From Anaeromicrobium sediminis (GTDB lineage Bacteria; Bacillota; Clostridia; Peptostreptococcales; Thermotaleaceae): a stretch of DNA of 64,000 bases. The notes under the pieces are model-generated. The model was not told where the DNA came from and did no database searches. It saw only the letters and a program-made list of their open reading frames with translations. The translations under genes and the position numbers were made by a program. Positions 8,774 through 18,319 of this stretch are shown one piece after another. Every line of letters starts with the position of its first letter. Positions within the stretch are counted from its first letter, which is position 1. The DNA lies in NCBI RefSeq assembly GCF_002270055.1, contig NZ_NIBG01000008.1, positions 90,113 to 154,112 on the forward strand, read 5' to 3'.

Positions 8774-9679
8774 CTACTCCATTAAGCTAGTTTCTATAAC
8801 TTTGTCCATTGAGAATCCATATAATCCTAAGTAGTAAGCTGCACTATCTATTAAAGCTTCCATAGGAACAAGTCCTACTACTTCACTACCTAATACATTA
8901 ACTCCATATCTCTTAGCTTCCATTTTAACTGTTTCAAATACTCTGTATACAGAAGTCTTAGTATAATCTGTAATATTCATTGTTACTTGAGTAATTCCTC
9001 TTTCTTTAATTTCAACTCCACCAGCTTTAATGTATCTAAATCCACCACCAGAGTGTCTAATAGCTCTTGCAATCTTGTTTGCAATTTCCACATTTTGAGT
9101 ATCTAAGTCAATGTTATAAGCTACAAGTGGCATTCTAGCTCCTACTGCTGTAACACCTGCTGTTGGGTGAATTTCATTCTTACCAAAGTCTGGATGCCAT
9201 TCTGGATCTTGTAACTTTTCAGGCATTCCTTCAAATTGTCCCTTTCTTACCTTTGCTAAGTTTTCTCTAGCTGGTGTACTTGCTGCCTTTTCATATAAGA
9301 ATACTGGAATATCATGTGCTTCATTTATTGCTTTAGCTGTTTCTTTTGCAAGCTCAACAGCTTCTGCCATAGACATATTCTTAATAGGAATAAATGGTAC
9401 TACATCTGTAGCTCCCATTCTAGAATGTTGTCCTTCATGCTTAGTCATATCAATTAATTCAGCTGCAATACCTACAGATTCTACTACTGAATTTTTTACT
9501 GCCTCTGGCTCTCCCATTATAGTAACTACCACTCTATTGTAATCTTTATCAGCTTCATAATTTAATAATTTTACATTTTCTGCTTGTCTATATGGATCAA
9601 CTATTTTCTCTATTTTATCCATATCTCTACCTTCACTATAGTTAACAACACATTCTACTATTTTTCTTGCTTCACTCAT
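8774..9679 (-). CDS. ftcD: Glutamate formimidoyltransferase
   Basis: A 301-residue FTCD_N-type protein that moves the formimino group of formiminoglutamate to THF, releasing glutamate. Typical segments: VECVVNYSEGRD at the N-terminus, HSRMGATDVVPFIPI (the conserved GATDVVPF block), HPTAGVTAVGARMPLVAYN and GLVPMEALIDSAAYYLG near the end. Length is normal for the stand-alone bacterial enzyme. It requires FchA, encoded two genes downstream. Upstream gap to hutU is 104 bp and holds an element C copy. Confidence 0.95.
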   Translation of the reverse strand: MSEARKIVECVVNYSEGRDMDKIEKIVDPYRQAENVKLLNYEADKDYNRVVVTIMGEPEAVKNSVVESVGIAAELIDMTKHEGQHSRMGATDVVPFIPIKNMSMAEAVELAKETAKAINEAHDIPVFLYEKAASTPARENLAKVRKGQFEGMPEKLQDPEWHPDFGKNEIHPTAGVTAVGARMPLVAYNIDLDTQNVEIANKIARAIRHSGGGFRYIKAGGVEIKERGITQVTMNITDYTKTSVYRVFETVKMEAKRYGVNVLGSEVVGLVPMEALIDSAAYYLGLYGFSMDKVIETSLME

Positions 9680-9700
9680 GTCAATTTCCTCCTTAAAGAT

Positions 9701-9779
9701 GTTTAGGGTTTAGAGTTTAGGGTTTAGGGTTCTCATTTTTATCCCTTAACTCTAATCTCTTCACCCTTAACTCTAATCT
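9701..9779. repeat. Element C copy between hutU and ftcD
   Basis: Tandem heptamers TTTAGGG/TTTAGAG on the left (four units) face CCCTTAACTCTAATC twice on the right, giving an imperfect stem around TTCTCATTTTTAT. The clearest copy of the family. Confidence 0.75.
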
Positions 9780-9783
9780 TTTT

Positions 9784-11805
9784 TTATTTTTCTAACTTTT
9801 CAGCTACTAATTTCTTTACTAGGTCTTCCTTTGGAATATATGGTAATGTAATATGATCTTGACCTTTGTAAATTTCATTATATTCTACACAAGTAGATAC
9901 GGCATTTTCGTTTCTAGCCCAAGCACGTCTAGCAACTCCACCCATAACATCCCAAGGCATAGCGCTCTTTAAAATGTTATCTACTCTAGTACTTCCATCT
10001 AGAACCATACCAAATCCACCATTGATAGATTTTCCGATTCCTACACCACCACCATTGTGAAGAGCTATTAAACTCATACCACGAGCAGCATTTCCTGCGA
10101 AAATGTGAGTAGCTTGGTCTGCCATAATATTACTTCCATCTTTAATGTTAGATGTTTCTCTAAATGGAGAATCAGTTCCACCTGTATCATGGTGATCACG
10201 ACCTAACATTACTGGTCCAATTTCTCCACGTCTAACCATTTCGTTAAACTTAAGAGCAATTCTCATTCTTCCAAGGGCATCTTGATATAGAATCCTTGCT
10301 TGAGTTCCAACAACTAATTTATTATCATCTGCATCTTTAATCCAAATGTAGTTGTCCTTATCTTGATATCTTCTCTCTGGATCGATGCAGTCCATAGCAG
10401 CCTTATCAGTCTTTAATAAGTCTTCATGCTTACCACTTAAGCATACCCATCTAAATGGACCATATCCAAAGTCAAATAATTGAGGTCCTAATATATCTTC
10501 CACATAAGATGGCCAAATAAATCCATCCTTATCGTCTCTACCATTTTTAGAAATTTCCTTAACTCCTGAATCATAGATAGCTTTCATAAAAGCATTTCCA
10601 TAATCGAAGAAGTAAGTTCCACGGCTAGTTAATTCTTTAATTACTTCATAGTGAGTCTTTAAAGTCTCATCTACTAATTCTTTAAACTTAGCCTTATCTT
10701 CTCCAAGTAATCTTGTTCTTTCTTCAAAAGATATTCCTTGTGGACAGTATCCACCAGTGTATACTTCATGACAAGAAGTTTGGTCAGATAATAAATGTAT
10801 ATGAACGTCATTCTCTACTGCATATTGTAATAAATCAACTATATTACCATGGAATGCAATAGCACAAGTTTCTTCTTTATCCATGTAGTCTTGAGCTAAG
10901 TCAAATGCTTCCTTTGGACTCTTAGCAACTGCACTTACCCATCCTTGTTCATGACGAGTTACGATTCTTGAGTAGTCAACTTCTGCAATGATACCTACAC
11001 CTTTAGCTATCTCTACAGCTTTACCTTGAGCTCCACTCATTCCACCAAGTCCAGAAGTAACAAATAATTTACCTTTTAAGTCATCCTTAATTCCAAGCTT
11101 CATTCTACCAGCACCTAAGATAGTAGAGTAAGTTCCATGAACGATACCTTGAGGTCCAATGTACATCCAACCACCAGCAGTCATTTGTCCATAGTTAGCA
11201 ACTCCTAGTGCTGCTGCTCTGTTGAAGTTTTCCATATCATCAAACATACCAACCATAAGTCCATTAGTAATAATTACTCTTGGAGCGTCTGGCTTTGAAT
11301 GGAATAATCCTAGAGGATGTCCTGAATGGATAACTAATGTTTGATCTTGAGTTAATACTTCTAAGTATTTCTTAATTAATAGATATTGCATCCAGTTTTG
11401 ACAAACTTGACCCGTTTCTCCATAAGTAACTAACTCATAAGGATAAAGAGAAATGGCAAAGTCTAAGTTGTTGTCCATCATTACTTGGAAAGCTTTTCCT
11501 TCAATACATTGTCCCTTATACTCATCAATTGATTTTCCTGTAATATTTCCCTCTGGTCTAAATCTATATCCATAGATTCTTCCCTTAGTCATTAATTCCT
11601 CTAAGAATTCTGGAGCTACTACTTCATGAAATTCTTCTGGTACATATCTTAGAGCATTTTTAAGAGCCAATTCTATTTCATCTTGAGATAGATTAACGTC
11701 TCTCTTTGGAGCTCTTCTTAAACCTTCTATAAATGCTGGATATTCCGGTAATACTGCATCTAATTTAACTTCCATAGCTTGTGCTACTTCTTTATTTGAT
11801 AACAT
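9784..11805 (-). CDS. hutU: Urocanate hydratase (long form)
   Basis: A 673-residue urocanase, converting urocanate to 4-imidazolone-5-propionate with tightly bound NAD+. Diagnostic segments are SGHPLGLFHSKPDAPRVIIT, TAGGWMYIGPQGIVHGTYST, the NAD-binding glycine-rich SGLGGMSGAQGKA, DQTSCHEVYTGGYCPQG (conserved Cys) and RDHHDTGGTDSPFRETS near the C-terminus. The familiar Bacillus/Pseudomonas enzymes are about 550-560 residues; this belongs to the longer class of about 675 shared with animals and many anaerobes. Second enzyme of the pathway, between fhs and ftcD. Confidence 0.96.
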   Translation of the reverse strand: MLSNKEVAQAMEVKLDAVLPEYPAFIEGLRRAPKRDVNLSQDEIELALKNALRYVPEEFHEVVAPEFLEELMTKGRIYGYRFRPEGNITGKSIDEYKGQCIEGKAFQVMMDNNLDFAISLYPYELVTYGETGQVCQNWMQYLLIKKYLEVLTQDQTLVIHSGHPLGLFHSKPDAPRVIITNGLMVGMFDDMENFNRAAALGVANYGQMTAGGWMYIGPQGIVHGTYSTILGAGRMKLGIKDDLKGKLFVTSGLGGMSGAQGKAVEIAKGVGIIAEVDYSRIVTRHEQGWVSAVAKSPKEAFDLAQDYMDKEETCAIAFHGNIVDLLQYAVENDVHIHLLSDQTSCHEVYTGGYCPQGISFEERTRLLGEDKAKFKELVDETLKTHYEVIKELTSRGTYFFDYGNAFMKAIYDSGVKEISKNGRDDKDGFIWPSYVEDILGPQLFDFGYGPFRWVCLSGKHEDLLKTDKAAMDCIDPERRYQDKDNYIWIKDADDNKLVVGTQARILYQDALGRMRIALKFNEMVRRGEIGPVMLGRDHHDTGGTDSPFRETSNIKDGSNIMADQATHIFAGNAARGMSLIALHNGGGVGIGKSINGGFGMVLDGSTRVDNILKSAMPWDVMGGVARRAWARNENAVSTCVEYNEIYKGQDHITLPYIPKEDLVKKLVAEKLEK

Positions 11806-11865
11806 ATTATTTCCTCCTTGCTTAATTTTATGTCCTTGATTCTTATTCGTCTAATCATAAAAAAA

Positions 11866-11932
11866 GGCTTTAGGTTTAGGGTTTAGAGTTTAGGATTTTA
11901 TCCCTCAACTCTAAACTCCTATCCCTTAACCA
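11866..11932. repeat. Element C copy between fhs and hutU
   Basis: GGCTTTAGGTTTAGGGTTTAG then AGTTTAGG pairs imperfectly with CCCTCAACTCTAAACTCC and CCCTTAACC. Same design as 9701-9779. Confidence 0.7.
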
Positions 11933-11942
11933 TTAATGTTTT

Positions 11943-13622
11943 CTAGAATAACCCTGAAATGTTTCCGTCTTCATCTATATCCATTCTATTAGCAGATGGT
12001 ACCTTTGGAAGTCCTGGCATTACCATGATATTTCCTGTTAAGCATACGATAAATCCAGCTCCATTAGATACTCTTACTTCTTGTACTGTTATATCAAAAT
12101 CTTTAGGCGCACCTAATAGATTTTGGTTATCTGATAATGAGTATTGAGTTTTAGCCATACAAACTGGAAGTTTATCAAGTCCTAACTCTTCTAACTTCTT
12201 AATTTGCTTCTTAGCTTTACCACTAAATACAGCACCACGTCCACCATATATTTCAGTTACGATAGCGTTTACCTTTTCTTCAATAGGTTGTTTTTCATCA
12301 TAGATGAATTTAAAGTCTGGAGTTTCTCCTTCGATCATTGAAACTAACTTTTCAGCCATTTCAATTCCACCTTCTCCACCTTTTTCCCAACATTCATTTA
12401 ATACTACGTCTACGCCTGCATCTTCACACTTCTTAATTAAAAGATCAATTTCAGCTTGAGTATCTGTAGCAAACTTATTGATTGCAACTAATGCAGGTAA
12501 TCCAAACTTTCTAATGTTTTCAACTTGCTTCTCTAAATTTGCAAATCCCTTATCTAGAGCTTCTACGTTTTCTCCAGATAACTCTTTTTTGTTTACTCCA
12601 CCATGCATTTTAAGAGCTCTAATTGTAGCAACTATTACTACTGCATCCGGACTAAATCCGCCATATCTACACTTGATGTTTAAGAACTTTTCAGCTCCTA
12701 AGTCTGCACCAAATCCTGCTTCTGTTACTAAGTAGTCACCTAATTTTAATCCTAACTTTGTAGCCATTATACTGTTACAACCATGAGCTATATTAGCAAA
12801 AGGTCCACCGTGTATAAGTGCTGGTGTGTTTTCTAATGTTTGCACTATATTTGGCTTGATAGCATCTTTAAATAACATGGCCATAGCTCCGTGTACACCT
12901 AATTCCTTAGCATAAACTGGTGCTCCTTCATAATTGTATCCTATTACCATCTCTCCAAATCTTCTCTTTAAATCCATTAAATCAGTAGCTAAACATAATA
13001 CTGCCATAACTTCTGATGCAACGGTAATCATAAATCCATCTTCACGAACGAAACCATTTCCCTTAGGTCCAAGTCCTACAACAACGCTTCTTAAGTTTCT
13101 ATCGTTCATGTCTAATACTCTTTTCCAAGTAATTTGACGAGCATCGATGTTAAGTTCATTTCCTTGTTGAATATGGTTGTCTATAGCTGCTGATAATAAG
13201 TTGTTAGCAGTAGTTATAGCGTGCATATCTCCAGTAAAATGTAAGTTAATGTCTTCCATTGGAACTACTTGTGAATATCCACCACCTGCAGCTCCTCCTT
13301 TAACTCCGAATACAGGTCCTAAAGATGGTTCTCTTAAAGCAATTACTGCCTTTTTACCAACCTTGTTTAATGCCTGACCAAGACCTACTGTTGTAGTAGA
13401 TTTTCCTTCTCCAGCTGGAGTCGGGTTAATTGCAGTAACTAATACTAGTTTTGCATTTTCTTTATTTTCTAATCTTTTAAATATATCTAAAGATATTTTT
13501 GCCTTATATTTTCCATATAACTCTAATTCATCATCTAATATATCCCAATCTTTTGCTATATCAGCTATTGGTAACATTTTTGCACCTTGTGCTATTTCTA
13601 TATCGCTTGGAACTTTACTCAT
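11943..13622 (-). CDS. fhs: Formate-tetrahydrofolate ligase
   Basis: A 559-residue formyl-THF synthetase. ATP site [20 protein letters not shown], then [20 protein letters not shown] and [14 protein letters not shown], all family hallmarks; length is standard. In acetogens it activates formate using ATP. Placed first in the hut transcription unit it most likely runs in reverse, turning formyl-THF derived from histidine into formate plus ATP. The methenyl-THF cyclohydrolase (FolD) needed in between is not in the window. Driven by a promoter at 13659-13690 with SARP-type heptamers, separate from hutH. Confidence 0.97.
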   Translation of the reverse strand: MSKVPSDIEIAQGAKMLPIADIAKDWDILDDELELYGKYKAKISLDIFKRLENKENAKLVLVTAINPTPAGEGKSTTTVGLGQALNKVGKKAVIALREPSLGPVFGVKGGAAGGGYSQVVPMEDINLHFTGDMHAITTANNLLSAAIDNHIQQGNELNIDARQITWKRVLDMNDRNLRSVVVGLGPKGNGFVREDGFMITVASEVMAVLCLATDLMDLKRRFGEMVIGYNYEGAPVYAKELGVHGAMAMLFKDAIKPNIVQTLENTPALIHGGPFANIAHGCNSIMATKLGLKLGDYLVTEAGFGADLGAEKFLNIKCRYGGFSPDAVVIVATIRALKMHGGVNKKELSGENVEALDKGFANLEKQVENIRKFGLPALVAINKFATDTQAEIDLLIKKCEDAGVDVVLNECWEKGGEGGIEMAEKLVSMIEGETPDFKFIYDEKQPIEEKVNAIVTEIYGGRGAVFSGKAKKQIKKLEELGLDKLPVCMAKTQYSLSDNQNLLGAPKDFDITVQEVRVSNGAGFIVCLTGNIMVMPGLPKVPSANRMDIDEDGNISGLF

Positions 13623-13658
13623 GAATGATTCACTCCCTTTGTAATCTTCTTGTTTTAA

Positions 13659-13690
13659 ATTATAGATGGTTTCCGTCTCTAAAACGTCTC
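13659..13690 (-). promoter_or_regulatory. fhs-hut operon promoter with SARP-type heptamer pair
   Basis: A -10 TATAAT at 13659-13664 has no recognisable -35. Instead GAGACGT (13684-13690) and GAGACGG (13673-13679) start 11 bp apart, and the nearer copy ends exactly 8 bp before the -10. This matches SARP activator operators. Spacing is identical to the BCCT promoter, and both heptamers have a GAC core. Confidence 0.65.
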
Positions 13691-13789
13691 CATCTTTTAA
13701 TTTTTAGAAATTATCTAATTTTTGTGAAATTTGACGTTTTGTGACTTATTTAATTACAGTTCCACAATTTATAATGCCCTAGTGGCTAA

Positions 13790-13827
13790 AAAAAACTCCT
13801 GTGAGAATGCTCTCACAGGAGTTTTTA
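13790..13827 (-). terminator. Strong terminator after hutH
   Basis: Twelve-base stem CTCCTGTGAGA / CTCACAGGAG followed on the minus strand by TTTTTTT. It separates hutH from the fhs-hutU-ftcD-hutI-fchA unit. Confidence 0.9.
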
Positions 13828-15360
13828 TTAAAATTCTAATTCACCTATTGCTTCTTCAACAGCTTCTACTATAACATTGCTGTCTACTAATTCTGCTGCT
13901 TTGTTTATATCTCTATACATTACTCTATCATCTTCCCAAGTGCTTACTACTTCTCTTACTTTTTCATAAGCAACTTTAGTTCCTAATCCTAGCTTTTCGC
14001 TACCTCCATTTAAGTCTATAGCTTGTACAGCACTTATAAGTTCTATAGCTACTACACGACTAGCATTGTAGCAAATATCTCTAGCTCCTCTAGCTGCAAT
14101 AGTTCCCATACTTACATGGTCTTCTTGGTTTGCAGAGGATGGAATAGAATCTACACTTGCTGGATGAGCTAATACCTTATTTTCTGATACTAGAGCTGCT
14201 GCTGCATATTGAGCAATCATAAATCCAGAGTGAAGTCCTCCCTTTTTAGTTAAGAAAGCTGGTAATCCACTTAAAGCAGGGTTTACTAATCTTTCAATTC
14301 TTCTTTCAGATACGTTAGCAATCTCTGCTATGGCAATCTTTAAGAAATCAAATGGTAATGCCATTGGCTGACCATGGAAGTTCCCTCCTGAAATAGCATA
14401 TTCGTCATCAGCAAAGATAAGTGGGTTGTCTGTAACTCCATTCATTTCTATATCCACTTTACTTAATACATAGTTAATAGCATCTTTACTAGCTCCATGA
14501 ATTTGAGGTAAGCATCTTAATGTGTATGCATCTTGTACTCTTATTTCACCTTGTCTAGTAGTTCTTCCACTATCCTTAACTATTCTTAAGAAGTTTTTAC
14601 CCGTATCCATTTGCCCCTTGTGTGGACGCACCTTATGAACTCTTTCATCATAAGCATCTACTATTCCGTTTAATGCCTCCAGTGTTAATGATGCAGATAT
14701 ATCAGCAAGCTTTGCTAAGTTCTTAGCATCGTAAGCCGCTAAAGCTCCTGTAGCTGTAAGTACTTGCGTTCCGTTAATAAGGGCTAAACCTTCTTTAGAA
14801 GTAAGTTCTACAGGAGTGATTCCAGCCATTTCCATAGCCTTTATACCATCCATAAGTTCTCCCTTATAATATGCTTCTCCGTCTCCAATTAAAGGTAGTA
14901 CCATATGTGAAAGAGGTGCTAAGTCACCACTAGCTCCTAAAGATCCTTTTTCTGGAATAGCTGGATGTACTCCCTTGTTTATCATTTCAATTAATGTATC
15001 TAGTGTATTTGGTTGAATTCCTGAGAATCCTTTAGAAAGGGCATTTGCACGCATAACCATGATGGCTCTTACTATGTCTTCAGAAAAATTTGGACCTACG
15101 CCACAAGCATGACTGATGATTAAGTTTCTTTGTAAGTCCTTAGCTTCGTCCTTAGTTATGCTCACATCGCTGAACTTTCCAAAACCAGTAGTTATACCAT
15201 AGACAACCTTTTCCTCATCAACTAACTTGTCTACAAAAGCTCTAGATTTTTCTACTCTCTTTCTAGCTTCACCATCTAGTTCCACTTCATATCCATGTCT
15301 TGCCACGTTAACTAAATCTTTCAGAGTTAAACTATTTCCGTCAATAATAACTTTTTTCAT
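13828..15360 (-). CDS. hutH: Histidine ammonia-lyase
   Basis: A 510-residue canonical HAL: deaminates histidine to urocanate, first step of the pathway. The MIO triad Ala143-Ser144-Gly145 is intact in GSLGASGDLAPLSHM. Other active-site residues in place: Tyr54 (VYGITTGFG), His84 (NLIISHACGVGP), NGTQ, the Tyr and Arg of AYTLRCLPQIHG, Phe of GGNFHGQPM and Glu of SANQEDHVSMG. It has its own promoter and terminator, so it is transcribed separately from the rest of the pathway. Compare the MIO-less paralogue at 126-1631. Confidence 0.97.
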   Translation of the reverse strand: MKKVIIDGNSLTLKDLVNVARHGYEVELDGEARKRVEKSRAFVDKLVDEEKVVYGITTGFGKFSDVSITKDEAKDLQRNLIISHACGVGPNFSEDIVRAIMVMRANALSKGFSGIQPNTLDTLIEMINKGVHPAIPEKGSLGASGDLAPLSHMVLPLIGDGEAYYKGELMDGIKAMEMAGITPVELTSKEGLALINGTQVLTATGALAAYDAKNLAKLADISASLTLEALNGIVDAYDERVHKVRPHKGQMDTGKNFLRIVKDSGRTTRQGEIRVQDAYTLRCLPQIHGASKDAINYVLSKVDIEMNGVTDNPLIFADDEYAISGGNFHGQPMALPFDFLKIAIAEIANVSERRIERLVNPALSGLPAFLTKKGGLHSGFMIAQYAAAALVSENKVLAHPASVDSIPSSANQEDHVSMGTIAARGARDICYNASRVVAIELISAVQAIDLNGGSEKLGLGTKVAYEKVREVVSTWEDDRVMYRDINKAAELVDSNVIVEAVEEAIGELEF

Positions 15361-15431
15361 GTATACCCCTCCATTTATAATTTATCTACAAAACATTTTT
15401 TCATGTTTTCAAATTTTCTGACTATACTAAA

Positions 15432-15461
15432 ATTATACATGTGTCGAATATTGAAAGTCAA
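15432..15461 (-). promoter_or_regulatory. hutH promoter
   Basis: Minus strand -35 TTGACT (15456-15461), 18-bp spacer, -10 TATAAT (15432-15437): a good housekeeping promoter 72 bp upstream of the hutH start. It lacks the clear heptamer pair of the fhs promoter. Confidence 0.7.
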
Positions 15462-15515
15462 TTGAATCGAGACAACTTACAGTAGTATTGCTTTATCTCA
15501 TTAAAGAATGGAGAA

Positions 15516-15550
15516 TAAAAAGAGATAACAAACATCAGTTTATTATCTCC
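15516..15550 (-). terminator. Terminator of the DUF554 gene
   Basis: Stem GGAGATAATAAAC / TTTGTTATCTC followed by TTTTTATT on the minus strand. Confidence 0.75.
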
Positions 15551-15558
15551 AATTCTAT

Positions 15559-16278
15559 TTAAAATATTAATATTATAACACTATATACAACTGGTACCAA
15601 CAAGGCAGGTAGCATATTTCCAACTTTTATTTTTGTAACCTTTAACATATTAAATGATAAGGCTATAATTAAAAGTCCTCCAATGGGAGTTATTTGACCT
15701 ATGAGATTTTCAGTCAATACGCCCTTTAAATATGTGGCTCCTAAACTTATACTTCCTTGATAGATTAAAACGGATAGGGCAGAGAATGCCACACCAATAC
15801 CCATAGTAGAAGTAAATATAATAGATGATATGCCATCTAGTACAGATTTTGCATATAATATTTCGTGATTGTTTTTAAGGCCATCCTCTAATGCTCCTAA
15901 TATGGCCATGGCTCCTATACAATAAATTAGGCTAGTAGTCACAAAAGCCTTTGATACTTTACTTTCTCCCATATCAAACTTATTTTCAATAGTATCTCCT
16001 AAACCTTCTAACTTCCCTTCTATATTTATCCATTCACCTAACATAGACCCTATTACCATGCTAAATATTACTAATAAAAAGTCATCCCCCTTGATGGACA
16101 TGGCATTTTTAATACCTATTAAAAATACACATAAGCTAAGAGCTTGAAGTATTATGCTTTCATAATCACCCTTTATCTTTTCACCAGATACTCTCTTAAT
16201 ACATTTCTTCCCCACTAAAGCTATAATACAACCTCCAAGAATTGCTCCCGCATTCACTATTGTTCCTAACATTTCCAT
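15559..16278 (-). CDS. DUF554 family membrane protein
   Basis: A 239-residue integral membrane protein with about seven hydrophobic segments and glycine-rich turns (MLGTIVNAGAILGGCIIALV, GSMLGEWINIEGKLE, GISSIIFTSTMGIGVAFSAL). These match the DUF554 (YqgA/YdfK-like) family, thought to be transporters but without a proven substrate. Stands alone between hutH and the two-component system, with its own terminator. Confidence 0.8.
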   Translation of the reverse strand: MEMLGTIVNAGAILGGCIIALVGKKCIKRVSGEKIKGDYESIILQALSLCVFLIGIKNAMSIKGDDFLLVIFSMVIGSMLGEWINIEGKLEGLGDTIENKFDMGESKVSKAFVTTSLIYCIGAMAILGALEDGLKNNHEILYAKSVLDGISSIIFTSTMGIGVAFSALSVLIYQGSISLGATYLKGVLTENLIGQITPIGGLLIIALSFNMLKVTKIKVGNMLPALLVPVVYSVIILIF

Positions 16279-16348
16279 ATCCCCCTACTACTATACTTAA
16301 ATATAATATATAATTATACACTAGGAGGAATATAGATTCATCACTTAT

Positions 16349-18319
16349 TTACTCATATTTAGGAATAGTGATAATAGCCTTAAATAAATCTCCATCTATA
16401 TCTATATTAAAATTTCCCTTTTGTAACTCTACAAGACTCTTAGCAATGGATAATCCAAGGCCACTCCCTTCACTCTGCCTAGATTCATCTCCACGTTTAA
16501 ATCTCTCCATGAGTTCATTGGCATCTATATTTAATTCATTGGCAGATATATTTTTCATCACTATGGATATACTATTTTGTGAATCTATCACATCTATATA
16601 TACTCGTGAATTCATGAGTGCATATTTAAATATATTAGACATGAGGTTTTCTATAACTCTCCACAATAATTTTCCATCTGCCTTTACAAAGGCCTTTTCC
16701 TCAGGATAATTGAATTTAAAGTCTAAACCAGAAGAATTTATCTTATTATCTAACTCCCCCATCACTTGAGTTAGTAAAGATATTATATCTATTTTTTCAA
16801 AATTCACAGGAATACTACCACTAGATGCCTTTGATGCTTCAAATAAATCATCTGTTAAAAGCTTTAATCTTAAGGATTTTTCCTCTAATACTTGTAAATA
16901 TTCTTTTATATTTTGGGAATCCACATCTTCTTTTTTAAGTAAATCTATATAAGTTATTATAGATGTAAGGGGTGTTCTTATATCGTGAGATACATTACTA
17001 ATAAGTTCTGTCTTTAACCTTTCACTTTTTAGCTCCTTTTCAATGGCAACTTTAAGACCTTCAGTCACTCCATTTATGCCATTTGCTAGTTCCTTATATA
17101 CACCGCTACTTTCTGTTTTTATCTCATAATTTAGTTGGCCCTTTTCAATTGACTTTATTCCAGTCATTATTCTCTCTAAATCCCTTACTTTTTTTGGTGT
17201 TGGAATCATTCTAATAGCCAGTGGAGATCTTTTTAATCCATTGCCTATAAATGAAAATATTTTTCTTATGATTTTATATATTAACGTATGACTAATTAGA
17301 GTTCTATTTTTAATACGTTTTGTCATGGTCAATAATAAATTAATTCCTATAGCACTAGCTATAGCGGCTAAAGGCATCATAGCTATTCGGGAAGATTCTG
17401 TGTAAATTAAATACGCACCTGCTAGGCAAACTATTATAATACTTCCATTTATTATTAAGTTCAAATCCACATAGGGTTTATCTATTAATGACATCTTCAC
17501 AGGACCATTTTTTTCTTCTCTTCCACAAGTATACATTAGGTGAATCAATGCAATCATAAGACCTATACATGCACCTATAATAATTTTTAAATGAAATAAT
17601 AAAACTGTTCTTCTCTCATCCCAATTCTTTTGTTTTAAATTTATAAATTCTTCACCAAAACCAATATAAACAGTTTCATTATCATAATCCTCGAACCATC
17701 GCCTCATATAATACCTCATATTCGGACCTTCTATTGAAACATGTTGTTCACTTTCATCATAGGTAATATATACAGGTTGTGATTTAAAGAATTTCTTTGA
17801 AGCATCTACTGAATTGGTTTTTACATAGTCTCCTTCAGATATGAAATAATGTAAGCCTTCTATACTATTTATCTTGTTTAATTTTTCATTATATCTTCTT
17901 AAATCTTCATTTATTTTCTTAGTTTTCCATTCATTAATCTGTGAAAAATATTCCTTTTCAAATGCTTCTTTCACATCATCTTCTTTTATCTCATCTTTTT
18001 TTAGTTTACTCTCTTCATAGAATTTTTCTTGAAAACCATAATATAAATTTTGAAGTTCATTATCATAATTATGTTCTTTTAACGTGCCACCACTTTTAAT
18101 ATGCTCTTCATCTTTGTAAATAGTTAAAATATTAATTAGATCTGAAGATATATCATATATTTCGTTTTCCAGTTCATAGCTTCTTTTATAATCTCCTTTA
18201 AAAATTAAGTCTCCATCCATATGTCTCATAGAAGAAATCTCAATCACAGAGGCTATAATAGTAACTGAACAAGCAACAGCTACTAAAAAAGATACTGCCT
18301 TAATAAATCTGTTATACAT
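16349..18319 (-). CDS. Sensor histidine kinase
   Basis: Two-component sensor of about 656 residues from the ATG at 18319 (SD AAGGTGG nine bases upstream). Layout: N-terminal TM helix, extracytoplasmic domain of about 210 residues rich in charged residues, then three TM helices, a HAMP-like linker (RDLERIMTGIKSIEKGQLNY), the H-box NVSHDIRTPLTS (His about 445), the N-box RVIENLMSNIFKYA and the G-box GSGLGLSIAKSLVELQKG. Overlaps the 3' end of the response regulator by 8 bp, so the pair is one operon. Resembles sensors linked to envelope stress or peptide resistance, but the signal cannot be read from sequence. Confidence 0.93.
   Translation of the reverse strand: MYNRFIKAVSFLVAVACSVTIIASVIEISSMRHMDGDLIFKGDYKRSYELENEIYDISSDLINILTIYKDEEHIKSGGTLKEHNYDNELQNLYYGFQEKFYEESKLKKDEIKEDDVKEAFEKEYFSQINEWKTKKINEDLRRYNEKLNKINSIEGLHYFISEGDYVKTNSVDASKKFFKSQPVYITYDESEQHVSIEGPNMRYYMRRWFEDYDNETVYIGFGEEFINLKQKNWDERRTVLLFHLKIIIGACIGLMIALIHLMYTCGREEKNGPVKMSLIDKPYVDLNLIINGSIIIVCLAGAYLIYTESSRIAMMPLAAIASAIGINLLLTMTKRIKNRTLISHTLIYKIIRKIFSFIGNGLKRSPLAIRMIPTPKKVRDLERIMTGIKSIEKGQLNYEIKTESSGVYKELANGINGVTEGLKVAIEKELKSERLKTELISNVSHDIRTPLTSIITYIDLLKKEDVDSQNIKEYLQVLEEKSLRLKLLTDDLFEASKASSGSIPVNFEKIDIISLLTQVMGELDNKINSSGLDFKFNYPEEKAFVKADGKLLWRVIENLMSNIFKYALMNSRVYIDVIDSQNSISIVMKNISANELNIDANELMERFKRGDESRQSEGSGLGLSIAKSLVELQKGNFNIDIDGDLFKAIITIPKYE

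Noticed and set aside
9701-9779. TTTAGGG heptamers look like plant-type telomere repeats.
   Set aside because: They are short, degenerate, paired with complementary CCCTTAAC stretches and lie between bacterial hut genes. A hairpin repeat family explains them; no telomere or contamination is implied.
13828-15360. SARP heptamers at the hutH promoter.
   Set aside because: A weak AT-rich TTCAAT repeat with 11-bp period is present upstream, but it lacks the GAC core, and a normal -35/-10 pair explains the promoter.
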